A DNA stretch of 64,000 bases. Origin: Stutzerimonas kunmingensis. Lineage in GTDB: Bacteria > Pseudomonadota > Gammaproteobacteria > Pseudomonadales > Pseudomonadaceae. The stretch lies in contig NZ_CP090366.1 in NCBI RefSeq assembly GCF_021432085.1, positions 1,922,001-1,986,000 of the forward strand, given 5' to 3'. Each line of letters starts with the position of its first letter. The first letter of the stretch is position 1. Of this stretch, positions 1 through 11,376 are shown piece after piece. A program made the translations under genes and the position numbers. The notes beneath the pieces are model-generated. The model saw nothing but the letters and a program-made list of their open reading frames with translations. It made no database searches and was not told the DNA's origin.

Positions 1-268
1 AGCGTGAAGGCGAGGTGCTGGGTTCGTCGCGCTGGTCGGGGACGTGCTGGCGGCGATCTTCGTGGCGCCGAGCGCCCAGGGCGGCGGTATCGGCTCGGCG
101 CTGATCGAGCAGGCCAAGACCGTGCGTGAGCGGCTCGAGCTGACGGTCTACAGCGCCAATGCCGCCAGCGTCGCCTTCTATCGCCGACATGGCTTTGCCG
201 TGATCAGCGAACAGCTGGACCCGCACACCGGCCATCCCGAACTGGCGATGGCCTGGCAGCGGGACTGA
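1..268 (+). pseudogene. GNAT N-acetyltransferase, 3' end, apparent frameshift
   Basis: This is the C-terminal half of a GNAT acetyltransferase, which transfers acetyl from acetyl-CoA to an amine; the substrate is unknown. The visible protein carries the acetyl-CoA loop (APSAQGGGIGSALIEQA) and the closing GNAT strand-helix pair (NAASVAFYRRHGF). The gene starts outside the window. Positions 3-23 read REGEVLG in frame 3, and the expected continuation FVALVGD lies in frame 2 from position 23, with an in-frame stop (TGA 5-7) upstream of it. One T appears to be missing from the TTT expected around 23-25. Either the gene is broken or the base call is wrong. A GTG at 44 is the first possible restart but would omit part of the fold. 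The family assignment is firm; pseudogene status is less sure. Confidence 0.6.
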
Positions 269-273
269 CCGCG

Positions 274-2772
274 TCAGGCGGCCTCGGGAGGCGTCGAATC
301 GGAATCGTCGTGATGACGCTCCAGCGCCACCTGACGGATCGACAGGCGAATCTCAGCTGGTAGCACGCGCTTGGCCGCGCCCTCGGCCAGTTCCGCGAGC
401 TTTTCGTGATAGCCGAGCCGGCCGTTTTCATCCGGGCTGACCACGCCCTGTTCCTGCATGCTCTGGATGAAATGGCGGAACAGCGCCTTGTCGAAGAACT
501 CCGGCGCGTTGAGCCCATGCAGGATCGACAGGCGCTGGGCCATGACCGTGCAGAGGTTTTCCAGCTCCTCGGCGCTCAGGCTGTGCTGGCCACTGTTGAG
601 CAGCAGCGAGGTGGCCATGTAGAAGCGCTGCAGGGTCTGCACCACGACGCGAGCGAGAAGGGTGAGCAGGACGAACTGCCGCGAGCTCGGGGCCGGGCGC
701 ACGTAGTGGTTGCCGTCCACCTTGAGCAGGCCGCGCTCGACGAAGGCCGCCAGCCACTGGTCGACCACGGCTTCCAGCTCCTCGACTTCCCAGCGCATGA
801 ACAGCTCGGCACGCAGGTACGGGTACAGCGCCTCGGTGAAGCGCTGGATCTGCTCGCGGCTGATGCGCGAGCTGCTCTGGAAGAAGCTCGCCAGCAGTGC
901 CGGCAACGCGAAGATGTGCATCACGTTGTTGCGGTAGTAGGTCATCAGGACGGCGTTCTGCTCGTCCAGATAGAGGATGTTGCCCAGCGCGTCCTTCTGT
1001 TCGGCGAGCAGGTCGAGGCTCTTCACGTACGCGATCAGCGCGTTGCCGTCGCCTTCCGGCAGCGTGGTGTGCGGCGAGTAGGGCACCGCACGCAACAGCG
1101 CCTGATAGAGATCGAGAATCCGCGCCAGGGACTGCTGGTCCAGGGCCTGGCGGCTGGTGGAGAGCATCGCCAGCGCCACCAGGTTGACCGGGTTGACCGC
1201 CGCCGCCTCGTTCAGGCGCTGGGCGATGCGCTCGGCCAGGCGATTGGTGGCGTCGTTCAGCCATTCGGGACGGTAATCCGGCGCGTAGGTCTGTTGGCGC
1301 CAGCCAGGCTGCTCCTGGTCGAGGAATTCGTTGAGCTTGAGCGGTTCGCCGAAGTTGACCCAGACCTGGCCGAAGCGCTGCTTGAGCGCACCGATGACCT
1401 TGAAGATATCGAAGATCGATTCCTTCTTCTTCGCCGCGCCGCGCAGTTCACCCAGGTAGGTGCGGCCTTCCAGCACGCGCTCGTAGCCGATGTAGACCGG
1501 CACGAACAGGATCGGCAGGCGTGACGAGCGCACGTAGCTGCGCAGGGTCAGGGCCAGCATGCCGGTCTTGGGTTGCAGCATGCGGCCGGTGCGCGAACGG
1601 CCGCCCTCGACGAAATACTCGACGGGGAAGCCGCGGGTGAACAGGTTGTGCAGGTATTCGTTGAACACCGAGGTGTACAGCGGGTTGCCCTTGAACGAGC
1701 GGCGCATGAAGAAGGCGCCACCGCGGCGCAGCAGGCTGCCGATCACCGGCATGTTGAGGTTGATGCCGGCGGCGATGTGCGGCGGCGTCAGGCCGTTGCG
1801 GAACAGCAGATAGGACAGCAGCAGGTAGTCGATATGGCTGCGATGGCAGGGAACGTAGATCACCTCGTAGCCGCGCACGGCTTCCTGCAGTGGCTCGATA
1901 TGGTTGACGCGAATGCCGTCGTAGATCTTGTTCCAGAACCAGGACAGCACCACTTCGAGGAAGCGCACGGCGGTGTAGGCATAGTCCGAGGCCACCTCGT
2001 TGCCGTAGCGCAGCGCCCTGGCTTCGGCCCGCTCGATGGAAATGTTCTCGCGCTCGGCCTCGTCGCGAATCGCCTGCCGGACCTGCGGTGCGTGCACCAG
2101 GCCCTTGACCAGATTGCGCCGGTGCGATAGGTCAGGGCCGATCACGGCGGTCTTCTGGTTGCGGAAATGCACCCTCAGCATGCGGTGGACCATGCGCAGC
2201 GTGCGTTCTTGGCCTTTGTTCAGGGCGATCAGCTCGTTGAGCTGAATTGGTGCGGAGAACTGCACGCGGGTCTTGCGTCCCAGCACCAGGATGCTGAGCA
2301 GTTTGCGCAGGCGCCCGGTGACCGCCCAGCTGTCGGCGAACAGCAGCTTCCAGGCGCTGGTCTCGCGATTCGGCGACTGCCCCCAGAACACGCTGACCGG
2401 GATGATCTGCGCGTTTTCCACCGCGTTGTGCTCCAGTGCGCCGACCAGCCGGACCAGCGTTGGCGGCGCCACCAGACGCGTGCGTCGGCCAAACCAGCTC
2501 GTTGCCGGATTGAGAAAGAAGAACGCGGCCGGCTCGACGTGGTCGCCCACCGCCACATCGGCCACCGGGCGTGGTAGCCCGGCCTTGCTGCACTCGACGT
2601 CCAGCACCGCGAGATCACTCAGCGAGGGTTGCTGCAGCACGTAGAACACCGGCTTGCTGCGGTCCAGCTTGAGGGTGAAGGCAGACTGGTTGATGGTCTC
2701 CGAGCGCACCCAGAAGTACAGCACGCGGCGCAATACGGAGAAGATCAGACGGCGAAGGGGGGAGCGAGTCAT
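274..2772 (-). CDS. plsB: Glycerol-3-phosphate acyltransferase PlsB
   Basis: PlsB acylates sn-glycerol-3-phosphate at position 1, the first step of membrane phospholipid synthesis, at the inner membrane. The 832-residue product is close to the roughly 807-residue E. coli enzyme. The acyltransferase HX4D motif is seen as HRSHID (H310, D315), followed by the glycerol-phosphate-binding block [11 protein letters not shown] and later conserved blocks. I chose the ATG at 2772 ([11 protein letters not shown]) because the residues before it look like translated leader and the known family begins at about this point. It ends 5 bp from the upstream acetyltransferase stop, on the opposite strand. There is nothing unusual in the coding region. 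Confidence 0.96.
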   Translation of the reverse strand: MTRSPLRRLIFSVLRRVLYFWVRSETINQSAFTLKLDRSKPVFYVLQQPSLSDLAVLDVECSKAGLPRPVADVAVGDHVEPAAFFFLNPATSWFGRRTRLVAPPTLVRLVGALEHNAVENAQIIPVSVFWGQSPNRETSAWKLLFADSWAVTGRLRKLLSILVLGRKTRVQFSAPIQLNELIALNKGQERTLRMVHRMLRVHFRNQKTAVIGPDLSHRRNLVKGLVHAPQVRQAIRDEAERENISIERAEARALRYGNEVASDYAYTAVRFLEVVLSWFWNKIYDGIRVNHIEPLQEAVRGYEVIYVPCHRSHIDYLLLSYLLFRNGLTPPHIAAGINLNMPVIGSLLRRGGAFFMRRSFKGNPLYTSVFNEYLHNLFTRGFPVEYFVEGGRSRTGRMLQPKTGMLALTLRSYVRSSRLPILFVPVYIGYERVLEGRTYLGELRGAAKKKESIFDIFKVIGALKQRFGQVWVNFGEPLKLNEFLDQEQPGWRQQTYAPDYRPEWLNDATNRLAERIAQRLNEAAAVNPVNLVALAMLSTSRQALDQQSLARILDLYQALLRAVPYSPHTTLPEGDGNALIAYVKSLDLLAEQKDALGNILYLDEQNAVLMTYYRNNVMHIFALPALLASFFQSSSRISREQIQRFTEALYPYLRAELFMRWEVEELEAVVDQWLAAFVERGLLKVDGNHYVRPAPSSRQFVLLTLLARVVVQTLQRFYMATSLLLNSGQHSLSAEELENLCTVMAQRLSILHGLNAPEFFDKALFRHFIQSMQEQGVVSPDENGRLGYHEKLAELAEGAAKRVLPAEIRLSIRQVALERHHDDSDSTPPEAA

Positions 2773-2963
2773 ACGGCAGATTCGGCTATGGAAGGGGCAA
2801 TGCCCTCGAAGGCGGCAAGTGTGCCGCAAGCGGCGAGGGCGGGCAAAACTCTCTGCCGGCGAACCGCCAGCGATTGCAGGGCTACCGACGCCCGGATTCT
2901 CTGCGCAGACCTAACGCGGACACTGGAGTGTGAGGCGTAAATGGGGCGATAGGATGCGCTGTT

Positions 2964-3000
2964 TGAGGCTGCGCCTATCGTGCCGATAGGGAAATTCCAT
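2964..3000. promoter_or_regulatory. Candidate OxyR binding site upstream of katG
   Basis: The OxyR consensus is four tetramers, ATAG-N7-CTAT-N7-ATAG-N7-CTAT. Here the sequence reads TGAG-N7-CTAT-N7-ATAG-N7-CCAT with exact spacing, matching 13 of 16 consensus bases. It lies about 185 bp before the katG start inside the 412-bp plsB-katG divergent gap (2773-3184). I see no clear -10/-35 pair near it, and nothing else in that gap can be assigned. OxyR control of catalase genes is established in other bacteria; its use here is inference. Confidence 0.5.
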
Positions 3001-3088
3001 ACGCGCCATTTCAGCCGCAGTCCGGGTAGCTGGAAGCCGCTTGGTTGCTGCGCTGGCGCCGCTTTCAGCCTCGTTCCTGCAGCCTTGA

Positions 3089-5416
<2,328 letters not shown>

Positions 5417-5423
5417 AGCTCGC

Positions 5424-5445
5424 GGCGGCGCCATCAGGCGCCGCC
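5424..5445. terminator. Hairpin between katG and the convergent small membrane gene
   Basis: A perfect 9-bp stem (GGCGGCGCC / GGCGCCGCC) with an ATCA loop lies just after the katG stop and overlaps the stop of the convergent gene. Neither strand has a T-run after the stem, so its role in termination is uncertain. Confidence 0.4.
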
Positions 5446-5808
5446 ACGGGGTGGCTGCTGCTTTCGAGCCTGCCATCTGGTTCGGGCTCGGGAGCCGACA
5501 TAGGCTCCGGCGAGAAAGACCAGGGAGCACAGCAGCACGAACACCAGCCCGACGGGGAGCAATGGCCCTGTCGGCAACCAGCCGAGCAGATACAGAACCT
5601 GCCCGGCCACACAGCCTGCGTAGAGCGGCCACAATGGTTTCGGCGAAACGGAGCCACACAATCCGCCGCCCAGGGCCAGCGTTACGGGGTGATACAGGCC
5701 GCCGGCATCCCAGGGCTCGACATGGCCCGTCAGCAGCGGCGACAGGCTCCAGATCGCCGCACCGGCCAACGTGGCGAGAAGAAACGAACACAACACGGAT
5801 CGCTTCAT
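5434..5808 (-). CDS. Small hydrophobic membrane protein, unknown function
   Basis: The 124-residue product is dominated by hydrophobic stretches. These are an N-terminal segment (VLCSFLLATLAGAAIW) and two or three further helices in the middle and C-terminal half, ending in a basic tail (RARTRWQARKQQ). It is therefore probably an inner-membrane protein with three or four segments. I do not recognise a family. The start chosen is MKRSVLC at 5808, because it gives a normal membrane-protein N-terminus (Lys-Arg then hydrophobic); an ATG 27 bp upstream would add MAAVSDRPS. It converges on katG and lies just downstream of the interrupted methyltransferase gene. Confidence 0.65.
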   Translation of the reverse strand: MKRSVLCSFLLATLAGAAIWSLSPLLTGHVEPWDAGGLYHPVTLALGGGLCGSVSPKPLWPLYAGCVAGQVLYLLGWLPTGPLLPVGLVFVLLCSLVFLAGAYVGSRARTRWQARKQQPPRGGA

Positions 5809-6136
5809 GCTCGGCCGGTCGGATACAGCCGCCATGCCGCGGCGTTATTGCGCATCGACCGTTGACCGCGTCGAGTACCAGGCGTGAATCAGCCCGGCCT
5901 GGTAGAACAGGACGGGGTCGGTAAAGCCGCCGGATTCGATGATGGCTGCGACCCGCTCGCGAGGCAGCACCGCCACATCGCGGGAGTAGGCTGCGCGCGT
6001 CTGCTCCACACCGGCGGCCGGGATGCCAGCCGCGGTCATCATGTTCATCCAGGTTTCGAGCAGGGCCGTGTATTCGGCTGAGGCGGTATCCGATGCCAGG
6101 TCGGAGCTGGCCAGGCGTGCGCCCGGGCGAAGCCGG

Positions 6137-6140
6137 CTAG
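6137..6140. repeat. Target-site duplication, left copy (CTAG)
   Basis: CTAG directly precedes the left inverted repeat of the insertion sequence and is repeated at 7796-7799. The target is itself palindromic (GCTAGC in context), so the exact element edge could shift by a base or two. Confidence 0.75.
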
Positions 6141-7795
6141 CCCGCATTTCTCACAGCCCTGCGCATTGGGCCGTTTTGACGGACGCAGGTCGTCGCAGGT
6201 GGCGCAGGCTGCCGACAGCGCTGATTTCGGGCAAGCGCCTGCGAGCGCGCTTGAACAAGGCGCTTGCGGCAGGGTGGACGGGGTGTGATGTGGAGGGGGA
6301 CGGTGGGTGTGCGGCTGTCAGCGCGCCGCGGCGCTCAAGACATCGAAGGCGTGATCGAACACCTCCTGCTGCGGGAAGGCCGAACTCATGGCCACTTTGA
6401 CCCGGCGCACGCTCACGGTGATGACCGCGCCGATCTTGAGCAGCTTCAGGCGGATGCTACCGGCCGTGGCCTGGGCCAGTTCGGTCCCCGACAGCGCCAG
6501 CCTGCGCAGGCTTTCGAGCAGCACGTAGGCGAACGAGGACAGCCACAGCCGCAGCTGGTTGCTGCGCAGCGTCGCGGTGGAGGTGCGGTCGGCGAACAGG
6601 TCGAGCTGACACTCCTTGATGCGGTTCTCCATCTCGCCGCGCGCGCAGTAGAGATCCTCATACAGCGCCTTGTCCGGCCAGTCCCCGACCGCAAGCGTGG
6701 TCACCACGAAGCGTGGGTTGGTCTTGCCCGGCAAGGCCTCGGCCTTGGCCACCACCCGGCGCTCGGCGCTCCAGCTTTTCCTCGTGCGGTAGTGCAGTTC
6801 CTGGAACACCCGTGCCGGGACTCCCGTCGCTTCGCACTGCGCCTGGGCCTGCCGCAGGCTCGGGCCGATGGCCCGGGTCAGGCGCGCGTTGCGCGCCAGT
6901 CCGAAGACATAATCGACCGACTGTGCTTCGCACCAAGTCATCAGGTCATCCCGGCAGAACCCCGAGTCGGCGCGCAGCACGATGCGCGTGTCTGGCCAGC
7001 GGGCGCGAATCTGCTTGACGATGCGTTGCACCTCTTCCAGCGCCCCGGCGGCGCCATCGACGTTGGCCGGGCGCAACTTGGCGCACAGCAGGTGACGGCC
7101 GCAGAAGATGTACAGCGGCAGGTAACAGTAACCCCCGTAGTAGCCGTGAAAGAACCGGCCCTCCTGCTGCCCATGCAGCGGATCGTCGGTGGCATCCAGA
7201 TCCAGGATGATCTCCTCTGGCGGCCTGCGGTGGGCGTCCAGAAACAGATCGACGAACAGATCCTCGATCATGCCGGCCTGCGGCCGGATCTTGTGATAGC
7301 GCGAACTGCCCTGCGCCTGGAAGCGCTCCAGCCGGTTGAGCGTGCTCTTGCCGGCCAAGGGCGCACAGCGCGCACGTCCGGACTGCAGCTTGCCGATCAC
7401 CGCGCCCAGCAGCGGGTCGTGGCGCAGTTGCTCGTGATCGTTGAGATCCTCGTAGCCCAGCGCGATGCCCATCACCCGCTGCGCCACCAGCGTGCGCAGC
7501 GGAAACTCCACCGCCTCGGGCATCCGATCGTCCTGGAAACAGCCGGCCAGGCGATCGAACAACCCCACCGCTTCATCGGTTTGTTTGAGCAGCAACGCGC
7601 CGCCATCCGAACTCACCCGACCGCCATCAAATCCGGCTACCACCGCGCGCCGCCCCACCCCTGAAAACGTGTACTGCTTCGGATTACACTGTGTCTGCAT
7701 CGGGCCGCTCTCCGTTGTCGCGCTAAATCGTTCTTTGCACAACAATTTTCGCGCATCCGACGGCCCGGTGCATCTCTTCCTGTGAGAAATGCGGG
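6141..7795 (-). mobile_element. IS1380-family insertion sequence, 1655 bp, apparently complete
   Basis: The element is bounded by perfect 16-bp terminal inverted repeats, CCCGCATTTCTCACAG on the left (6141-6156) and its complement on the right (7780-7795). It is flanked by 4-bp direct repeats CTAG (6137-6140, 7796-7799). It holds one intact transposase gene on the minus strand, and 177 bp lie between the transposase stop and the left end. Size, single ORF and DDE residues fit IS1380. It splits a methyltransferase gene. The intact ends and transposase suggest a recent insertion that may still be mobile. I cannot name the exact IS. Confidence 0.9.
6318..7700 (-). CDS. IS1380-family DDE transposase
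   Basis: The 460-residue product has the expected catalytic residues: D169 in LDLDATDDPLHG, D245 in LRADSGFC, and an acidic residue in the CARGEMENRI block (E356 or E358). It catalyses cut-and-paste movement of its own element. The ATG at 7700 (MQTQCNPKQYTF) is used because upstream residues in this frame come from an unrelated frame of the flanking methyltransferase gene. The frame has no internal stops and the length is typical of the family (about 430-470 residues). Confidence 0.93.
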   Translation of the reverse strand: MQTQCNPKQYTFSGVGRRAVVAGFDGGRVSSDGGALLLKQTDEAVGLFDRLAGCFQDDRMPEAVEFPLRTLVAQRVMGIALGYEDLNDHEQLRHDPLLGAVIGKLQSGRARCAPLAGKSTLNRLERFQAQGSSRYHKIRPQAGMIEDLFVDLFLDAHRRPPEEIILDLDATDDPLHGQQEGRFFHGYYGGYCYLPLYIFCGRHLLCAKLRPANVDGAAGALEEVQRIVKQIRARWPDTRIVLRADSGFCRDDLMTWCEAQSVDYVFGLARNARLTRAIGPSLRQAQAQCEATGVPARVFQELHYRTRKSWSAERRVVAKAEALPGKTNPRFVVTTLAVGDWPDKALYEDLYCARGEMENRIKECQLDLFADRTSTATLRSNQLRLWLSSFAYVLLESLRRLALSGTELAQATAGSIRLKLLKIGAVITVSVRRVKVAMSSAFPQQEVFDHAFDVLSAAAR

Positions 7796-7799
7796 CTAG
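7796..7799. repeat. Target-site duplication, right copy (CTAG)
   Basis: CTAG follows the right inverted repeat directly and matches 6137-6140. Removing the element with one copy restores the methyltransferase frame exactly. Confidence 0.75.
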
Positions 7800-8283
7800 C
7801 GATGGCACGGAAAAACTCCGCACGGGCCCCTGGCTCCAGAATGAATTGCGACACGAGAAAGCACGTCGCGGCATCGAAGGCGTCCTGCTCGGGCAGCGAT
7901 TGCAGATAGCCCTCATGGAACTGGCAGCGTTCGGCGTAGCCGCCCTCGATCGCCTTGTTGCGGCACACCTCGAGCATTGCACCGGAGGGCTCGACGGCGG
8001 TGAAGCTCCAGCGCGGGAAGCGCCTCGCCAGGTATGCGATTTCCTCGCCGGTGCCGGCACCGACGCACAGAATCCGGGCATCGGCTGGGAGGTCCGCAAA
8101 CACGGCTTCCAGAAGGAAATGCAGAGCCTCGCGAATCGGCGCGGTTCTCGCCCAGCGCTCGTCGTAGCTGGTTGCCTGCTGGTCGAAGATGGCCTTGATT
8201 TCATCGTTGCGCATGGCGGATTTCCCAGGAGGTTGTTCAGGATGCGCGCCTAGGCGCGCCACCCGGGTTGCTGCTGAGTTGCT

Positions 8284-9066
8284 TCAGTCCGCCGGCAGAA
8301 TGCCTTTGGCTCGCAATGCGTTCAGGGCGATCTGCTGACGCAACGGCAGGTCCCTGACGGTTCGGGTGTCCAGGTTCAAGGCGAACAGCCAGGTATTCTC
8401 ACCAGTCTCCACGTAGCCGATGTACCAGCCGGTGCCGGGCGTGCTGCGGGCGGCCCAGCCGGTCTTGGCGTAAAGACGATAGTCCTTGGCGGCTTCGGTG
8501 AGCATCACTGTCTTCAATGTGTCGTAACTGCTGGTGCGGTACGGCAGGCTGCGCGCGGTCACGCGTTTGAGCAGCTCGATCTGTTGCTCGGCGCTGATGG
8601 TCAGCGAGCCATCCAGCCAGAACTCGGTACCGTTGAAGGGCTCGCGCAGCTGACCGTAATGCGCCTGGCGGATGTGTGGCGGATAGTCAGCCGCACCCAC
8701 CCGCCGCGCCAGCCACTGATAGCACCAGACGCAACTGACCTGGAAGGCGCTCTTCAGCGTCTGGTCTTGGTTCCAGGCCTCGATCTCGTAACGGGTGTTG
8801 TCCCACGGGATGATCTCGTCGGCGCCGGCGATGGCGCCTTCCTCCAGCGCGATCAGCGTGTTCAGCACCTTGAATGTGGATGCGGCGGTGAACGGCTGCT
8901 TCGCGCGGGCTTCGTTGTGAACGTAGCGCTGGCCGGTTCCAGCCGATTCGATCACCAGTGTTCCGTCCACGCCAGCCTCGTCGAACAGCCGGGCAATATC
9001 GGCATCTTCCGCATGAGCGAAGCCGGAAAAGCCGAGGAACAGAAGCGCGAGGAACAGCTGAGGCAT
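8284..9066 (-). CDS. blaOXA: Class D (OXA-type) beta-lactamase with a YGQ third motif
   Basis: This is a periplasmic serine beta-lactamase that opens the beta-lactam ring. Residues 1-19 form a signal peptide ending FAHA. The catalytic motif is STFK (S63-K66), the second motif SCV (111-113), and the fourth KTG (201-203) followed by W. The conserved W150 lies in FWLDG. The third motif, normally YGN or FGN, reads YGQ (137-139). The product is 260 residues, the usual class D length. No mobile element adjoins it directly and base use resembles its neighbours, so it is probably a chromosomal species gene. Substrate range cannot be told from sequence. Confidence 0.93.
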   Translation of the reverse strand: MPQLFLALLFLGFSGFAHAEDADIARLFDEAGVDGTLVIESAGTGQRYVHNEARAKQPFTAASTFKVLNTLIALEEGAIAGADEIIPWDNTRYEIEAWNQDQTLKSAFQVSCVWCYQWLARRVGAADYPPHIRQAHYGQLREPFNGTEFWLDGSLTISAEQQIELLKRVTARSLPYRTSSYDTLKTVMLTEAAKDYRLYAKTGWAARSTPGTGWYIGYVETGENTWLFALNLDTRTVRDLPLRQQIALNALRAKGILPAD

Positions 9067-9161
9067 TGAAGAATATCCGTAGGGAGGGGGTGAGGGTCCG
9101 GCTATGCGCGTGCCGTTCTAACAGGGTTTCCAGCGAAGTCCAGCCAATCGTGAATGAACGG

Positions 9162-9734
9162 TCATTCAGCTGCAGCCAACTGCGCCGCAAAGCGTTCGCG
9201 ATCCAGTCGATACAGGCAGTGCCGGCGAAGCGGATGGCCGACGGGAACTCCTGGATGCTCGAACTCCTCCGTTTCACGCATGCCAAGGCGCTCCATCAGC
9301 GCACGTGAGCGCCGGTTCTCGATAGCGGTGAAGGACAGGATTTCGGAAAGATCGAGCGTGCCGAACCCTGTCTTTAGCGCGGCGCACGCCGCCTCGCTGG
9401 CCAATCCCTGGCCCCAGTAATCAGCCGCCAGGCGCCAACCTATTTCCACACACGGCGAGAACGGCAAGGTTGCCGACGGCGTATGCAGACCGACGAAGCC
9501 GATGAATGCGCCGCTGGCTTTCAGCTCGACGGCCCAGAATCCCCAGCCGCGCTCTTCGATCAGTGCCTGACAGCGGTCAGCCATTGCATCGCTCTCGGCC
9601 CGGCTGAGCAGGGCGGGGAAGTGCCGCATGACCCTGGGGTCCGCATTCATCGTGGCGAACGGTGCGCGATCGGCTGGCTTCCATTGCCGCAGAAGCAGGC
9701 GCTTTGTCTGGAGGTCGCTCAGAACTGTCATCAC
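9162..9734 (-). CDS. GNAT acetyltransferase, RimJ/RimL-like
   Basis: The 190-residue product begins TKRLLLRQWKPADRAPF, typical of RimJ/RimL-type acetyltransferases. It has the pattern EIGWRLAADYWGQGLASEA, which forms the acetyl-CoA pyrophosphate loop, and then NRRSRALMERLGM, the C-terminal GNAT helix. The substrate is probably an amino group of a protein or small molecule; nothing in the sequence decides which. Two adjacent Met codons (9734 and 9731) could start it. It sits between two beta-lactamase-fold genes on the same strand but with gaps of 95 and 7 bp, so cotranscription with the downstream beta-lactamase is possible. Confidence 0.88.
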   Translation of the reverse strand: MMTVLSDLQTKRLLLRQWKPADRAPFATMNADPRVMRHFPALLSRAESDAMADRCQALIEERGWGFWAVELKASGAFIGFVGLHTPSATLPFSPCVEIGWRLAADYWGQGLASEAACAALKTGFGTLDLSEILSFTAIENRRSRALMERLGMRETEEFEHPGVPVGHPLRRHCLYRLDRERFAAQLAAAE

Positions 9735-9741
9735 AGGCCGT

Positions 9742-11106
9742 TCAATCCAGGGGTGTTCGCACCTTCCGCACGCTATCGGCGGCGTTCAGCAGATGCCTGG
9801 CGACCGCTTCATAGGCGGGCAAGGAAGTAGGGTCATTTGCCGCGTTGCTCGCCACTGGATGGCTGGCGAACCGTGCGATCACCATCTCCGCCAGCGGATC
9901 TACATAAAGCGCTTGTCCGTGGACCCCGCGGGCCATGAAAGCGCCATGCTCGTTATGGCTGACCCACCACATGTTGCGGTAGCTCCAGCCGGGTAGCAGT
10001 CGATAACCGGCTTTCGCAAAGTCGTCTCGATTTGCTCCACCACGGATATCTGCCACGACTTCCGGTGGCAGGATCTGAGTGCCGTTGTATCGACCTTCGT
10101 TACGCATCATTTCGCCAAAGCGCACAAGGTCGCGCAGGCTGGCATTCAGGCCGCCACCGGCAAACGGCGTACCGATGGAGTCTACCGACATGTAGGCATC
10201 CTGTTCCGCGCCCAATCGACTCCAGATGCGCTCCGACAACAGCTGTGCGACGTTCTGGCCGCTCACTCGCGCAATTACCCAGCCGAGAGCGTCGGAATTT
10301 GCGGTGCGGTAATTGAAGGCCTCGCCATGGCGACCTTGCGGTTTGACCGTTTGCAGAAACTCGTAATAGGTCCGTGGCCCCTGGTAATCAGCGGGTTTCG
10401 GCAGCGGATTGCCGGCGGCGGCGTGCGCCCATACTTCGGCCTTGGGGTCCGCATAATCCTCGCTGAAGTGAATGCCGGTGGTCATATCCATCAGCTGACG
10501 TACGCTGGCATCGCCAAAACCCGACGCTGCCAGCTCGGGAACGTAATCAGCGACCAGACGTTCGGGATCCAGCTTTTCTTCGGCCACAAGAAGCGCCGCC
10601 AATGTACCGGTGAAGGTTTTCGTAATCGACATGGCAGCATGCTGTCCTTGCGGCTTCAATACGCCGAAATAGCGCTCGTACACCAATTTCCCTCGGTGAA
10701 GGATGATGATGCCGTCGGTGTAATTGGCTTGCAGCGATTGCTGCCAGGTCATTGGCTCGCCCCCACCAAGAGGGACGAATGTCAGCGCATCGATCTCGTT
10801 GCTTGGCTGGTGCTCGAGTAGTGAAGACTCACCTAGGCCGCGTGAGACATTGACGGTAGGCATCAGCTGTCGAAAGTTGGCGACGCTCCAGCGCATCTGT
10901 GGGAAGCGAAAATAACTGCCATCCTCGAAGCGCAGGATTCGATCAGCCGGTGGCGGCGAGCCAACCATCCATCCCATTGTCGCTGGATCGCTGGTTTGTG
11001 CGTCTGGAAACTCCGCAGGCTCACTGGCGTACGCTGAGCACGCCATGGCGCCAAACAAACAGCAGAGATGTACTTTCGCTAGCTCTCTGGACCTGCGTAG
11101 TTTCAT
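9742..11106 (-). CDS. Serine hydrolase of the beta-lactamase (class C-like/NylB) family
   Basis: The 454-residue product has an N-terminal signal peptide ending near ACSAYA, so it is exported. The catalytic SxxK motif reads SITK (S160, K163), followed by a conserved tyrosine block (FNYRTANSDALGW, Y266) and an HGQALYVDP block in the position of the KTG-like third motif. This arrangement is shared with 6-aminohexanoate-oligomer hydrolases, esterases and penicillin-binding-protein relatives. The family acts on amides or esters; true beta-lactamase activity is not implied. It ends 7 bp before the GNAT gene on the same strand, so they may share a transcript. Confidence 0.85.
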   Translation of the reverse strand: MKLRRSRELAKVHLCCLFGAMACSAYASEPAEFPDAQTSDPATMGWMVGSPPPADRILRFEDGSYFRFPQMRWSVANFRQLMPTVNVSRGLGESSLLEHQPSNEIDALTFVPLGGGEPMTWQQSLQANYTDGIIILHRGKLVYERYFGVLKPQGQHAAMSITKTFTGTLAALLVAEEKLDPERLVADYVPELAASGFGDASVRQLMDMTTGIHFSEDYADPKAEVWAHAAAGNPLPKPADYQGPRTYYEFLQTVKPQGRHGEAFNYRTANSDALGWVIARVSGQNVAQLLSERIWSRLGAEQDAYMSVDSIGTPFAGGGLNASLRDLVRFGEMMRNEGRYNGTQILPPEVVADIRGGANRDDFAKAGYRLLPGWSYRNMWWVSHNEHGAFMARGVHGQALYVDPLAEMVIARFASHPVASNAANDPTSLPAYEAVARHLLNAADSVRKVRTPLD

Positions 11107-11376
11107 GGTTTGTCCTTGCTAATGGATCGGCGTGTCGCGGCATGCCTGCCTGGAAGTCTCTCAATCTCTGCCGGCATTCTGGGCGTCTACGATCCGTGCG
11201 GCATGGCCTTATAGCGAATTGCGCGCAGAGCGGTGATGAACAGCGTAGTCCTCTCAGTCGAGGGACTGGTTGCATTCGTCGGGTTGCTGTTCTTATAGTG
11301 CCGCCGGCATTTTTGCAGGACCTGGCTCGGGTCGCGCGGCGGCACGCCAGGGCCTTTGATGCACTGGTGAGAGTCC

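Larger units (their letters stand above)
5845..8214 (-). pseudogene. Class I SAM-dependent methyltransferase, interrupted by an insertion sequence
   Basis: The N-terminal part (8214 down to 7796) has the SAM-binding motif I (ILCVGAGTGEE) and an acidic post-I residue (FTAVEPSG). The C-terminal part (6136 down to 5845) continues the family with RLRPGARLASSDLASD. Joining the two and removing the insertion plus one copy of the CTAG duplication restores a single 236-residue frame, reading FFRAIAS then RLRPGARL. The disrupted 5' ORF now ends in transposon-derived residues. The start at 8214 (MRNDEIKAIF) is chosen over an upstream in-frame ATG at 8262. The methylated substrate is unknown. The gene is very probably inactive. 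Confidence 0.85.

Noticed and set aside
6264..7664. Open frame opposite the transposase
   Set aside because: Antisense to a recognised DDE transposase and without a plausible domain.
8244..8259. Perfect 16-bp palindrome GCGCGCCTAGGCGCGC
   Set aside because: It lies just upstream of the interrupted methyltransferase start; it could be a protein site, but I see no spacing, repeat copy or known consensus that supports a call.
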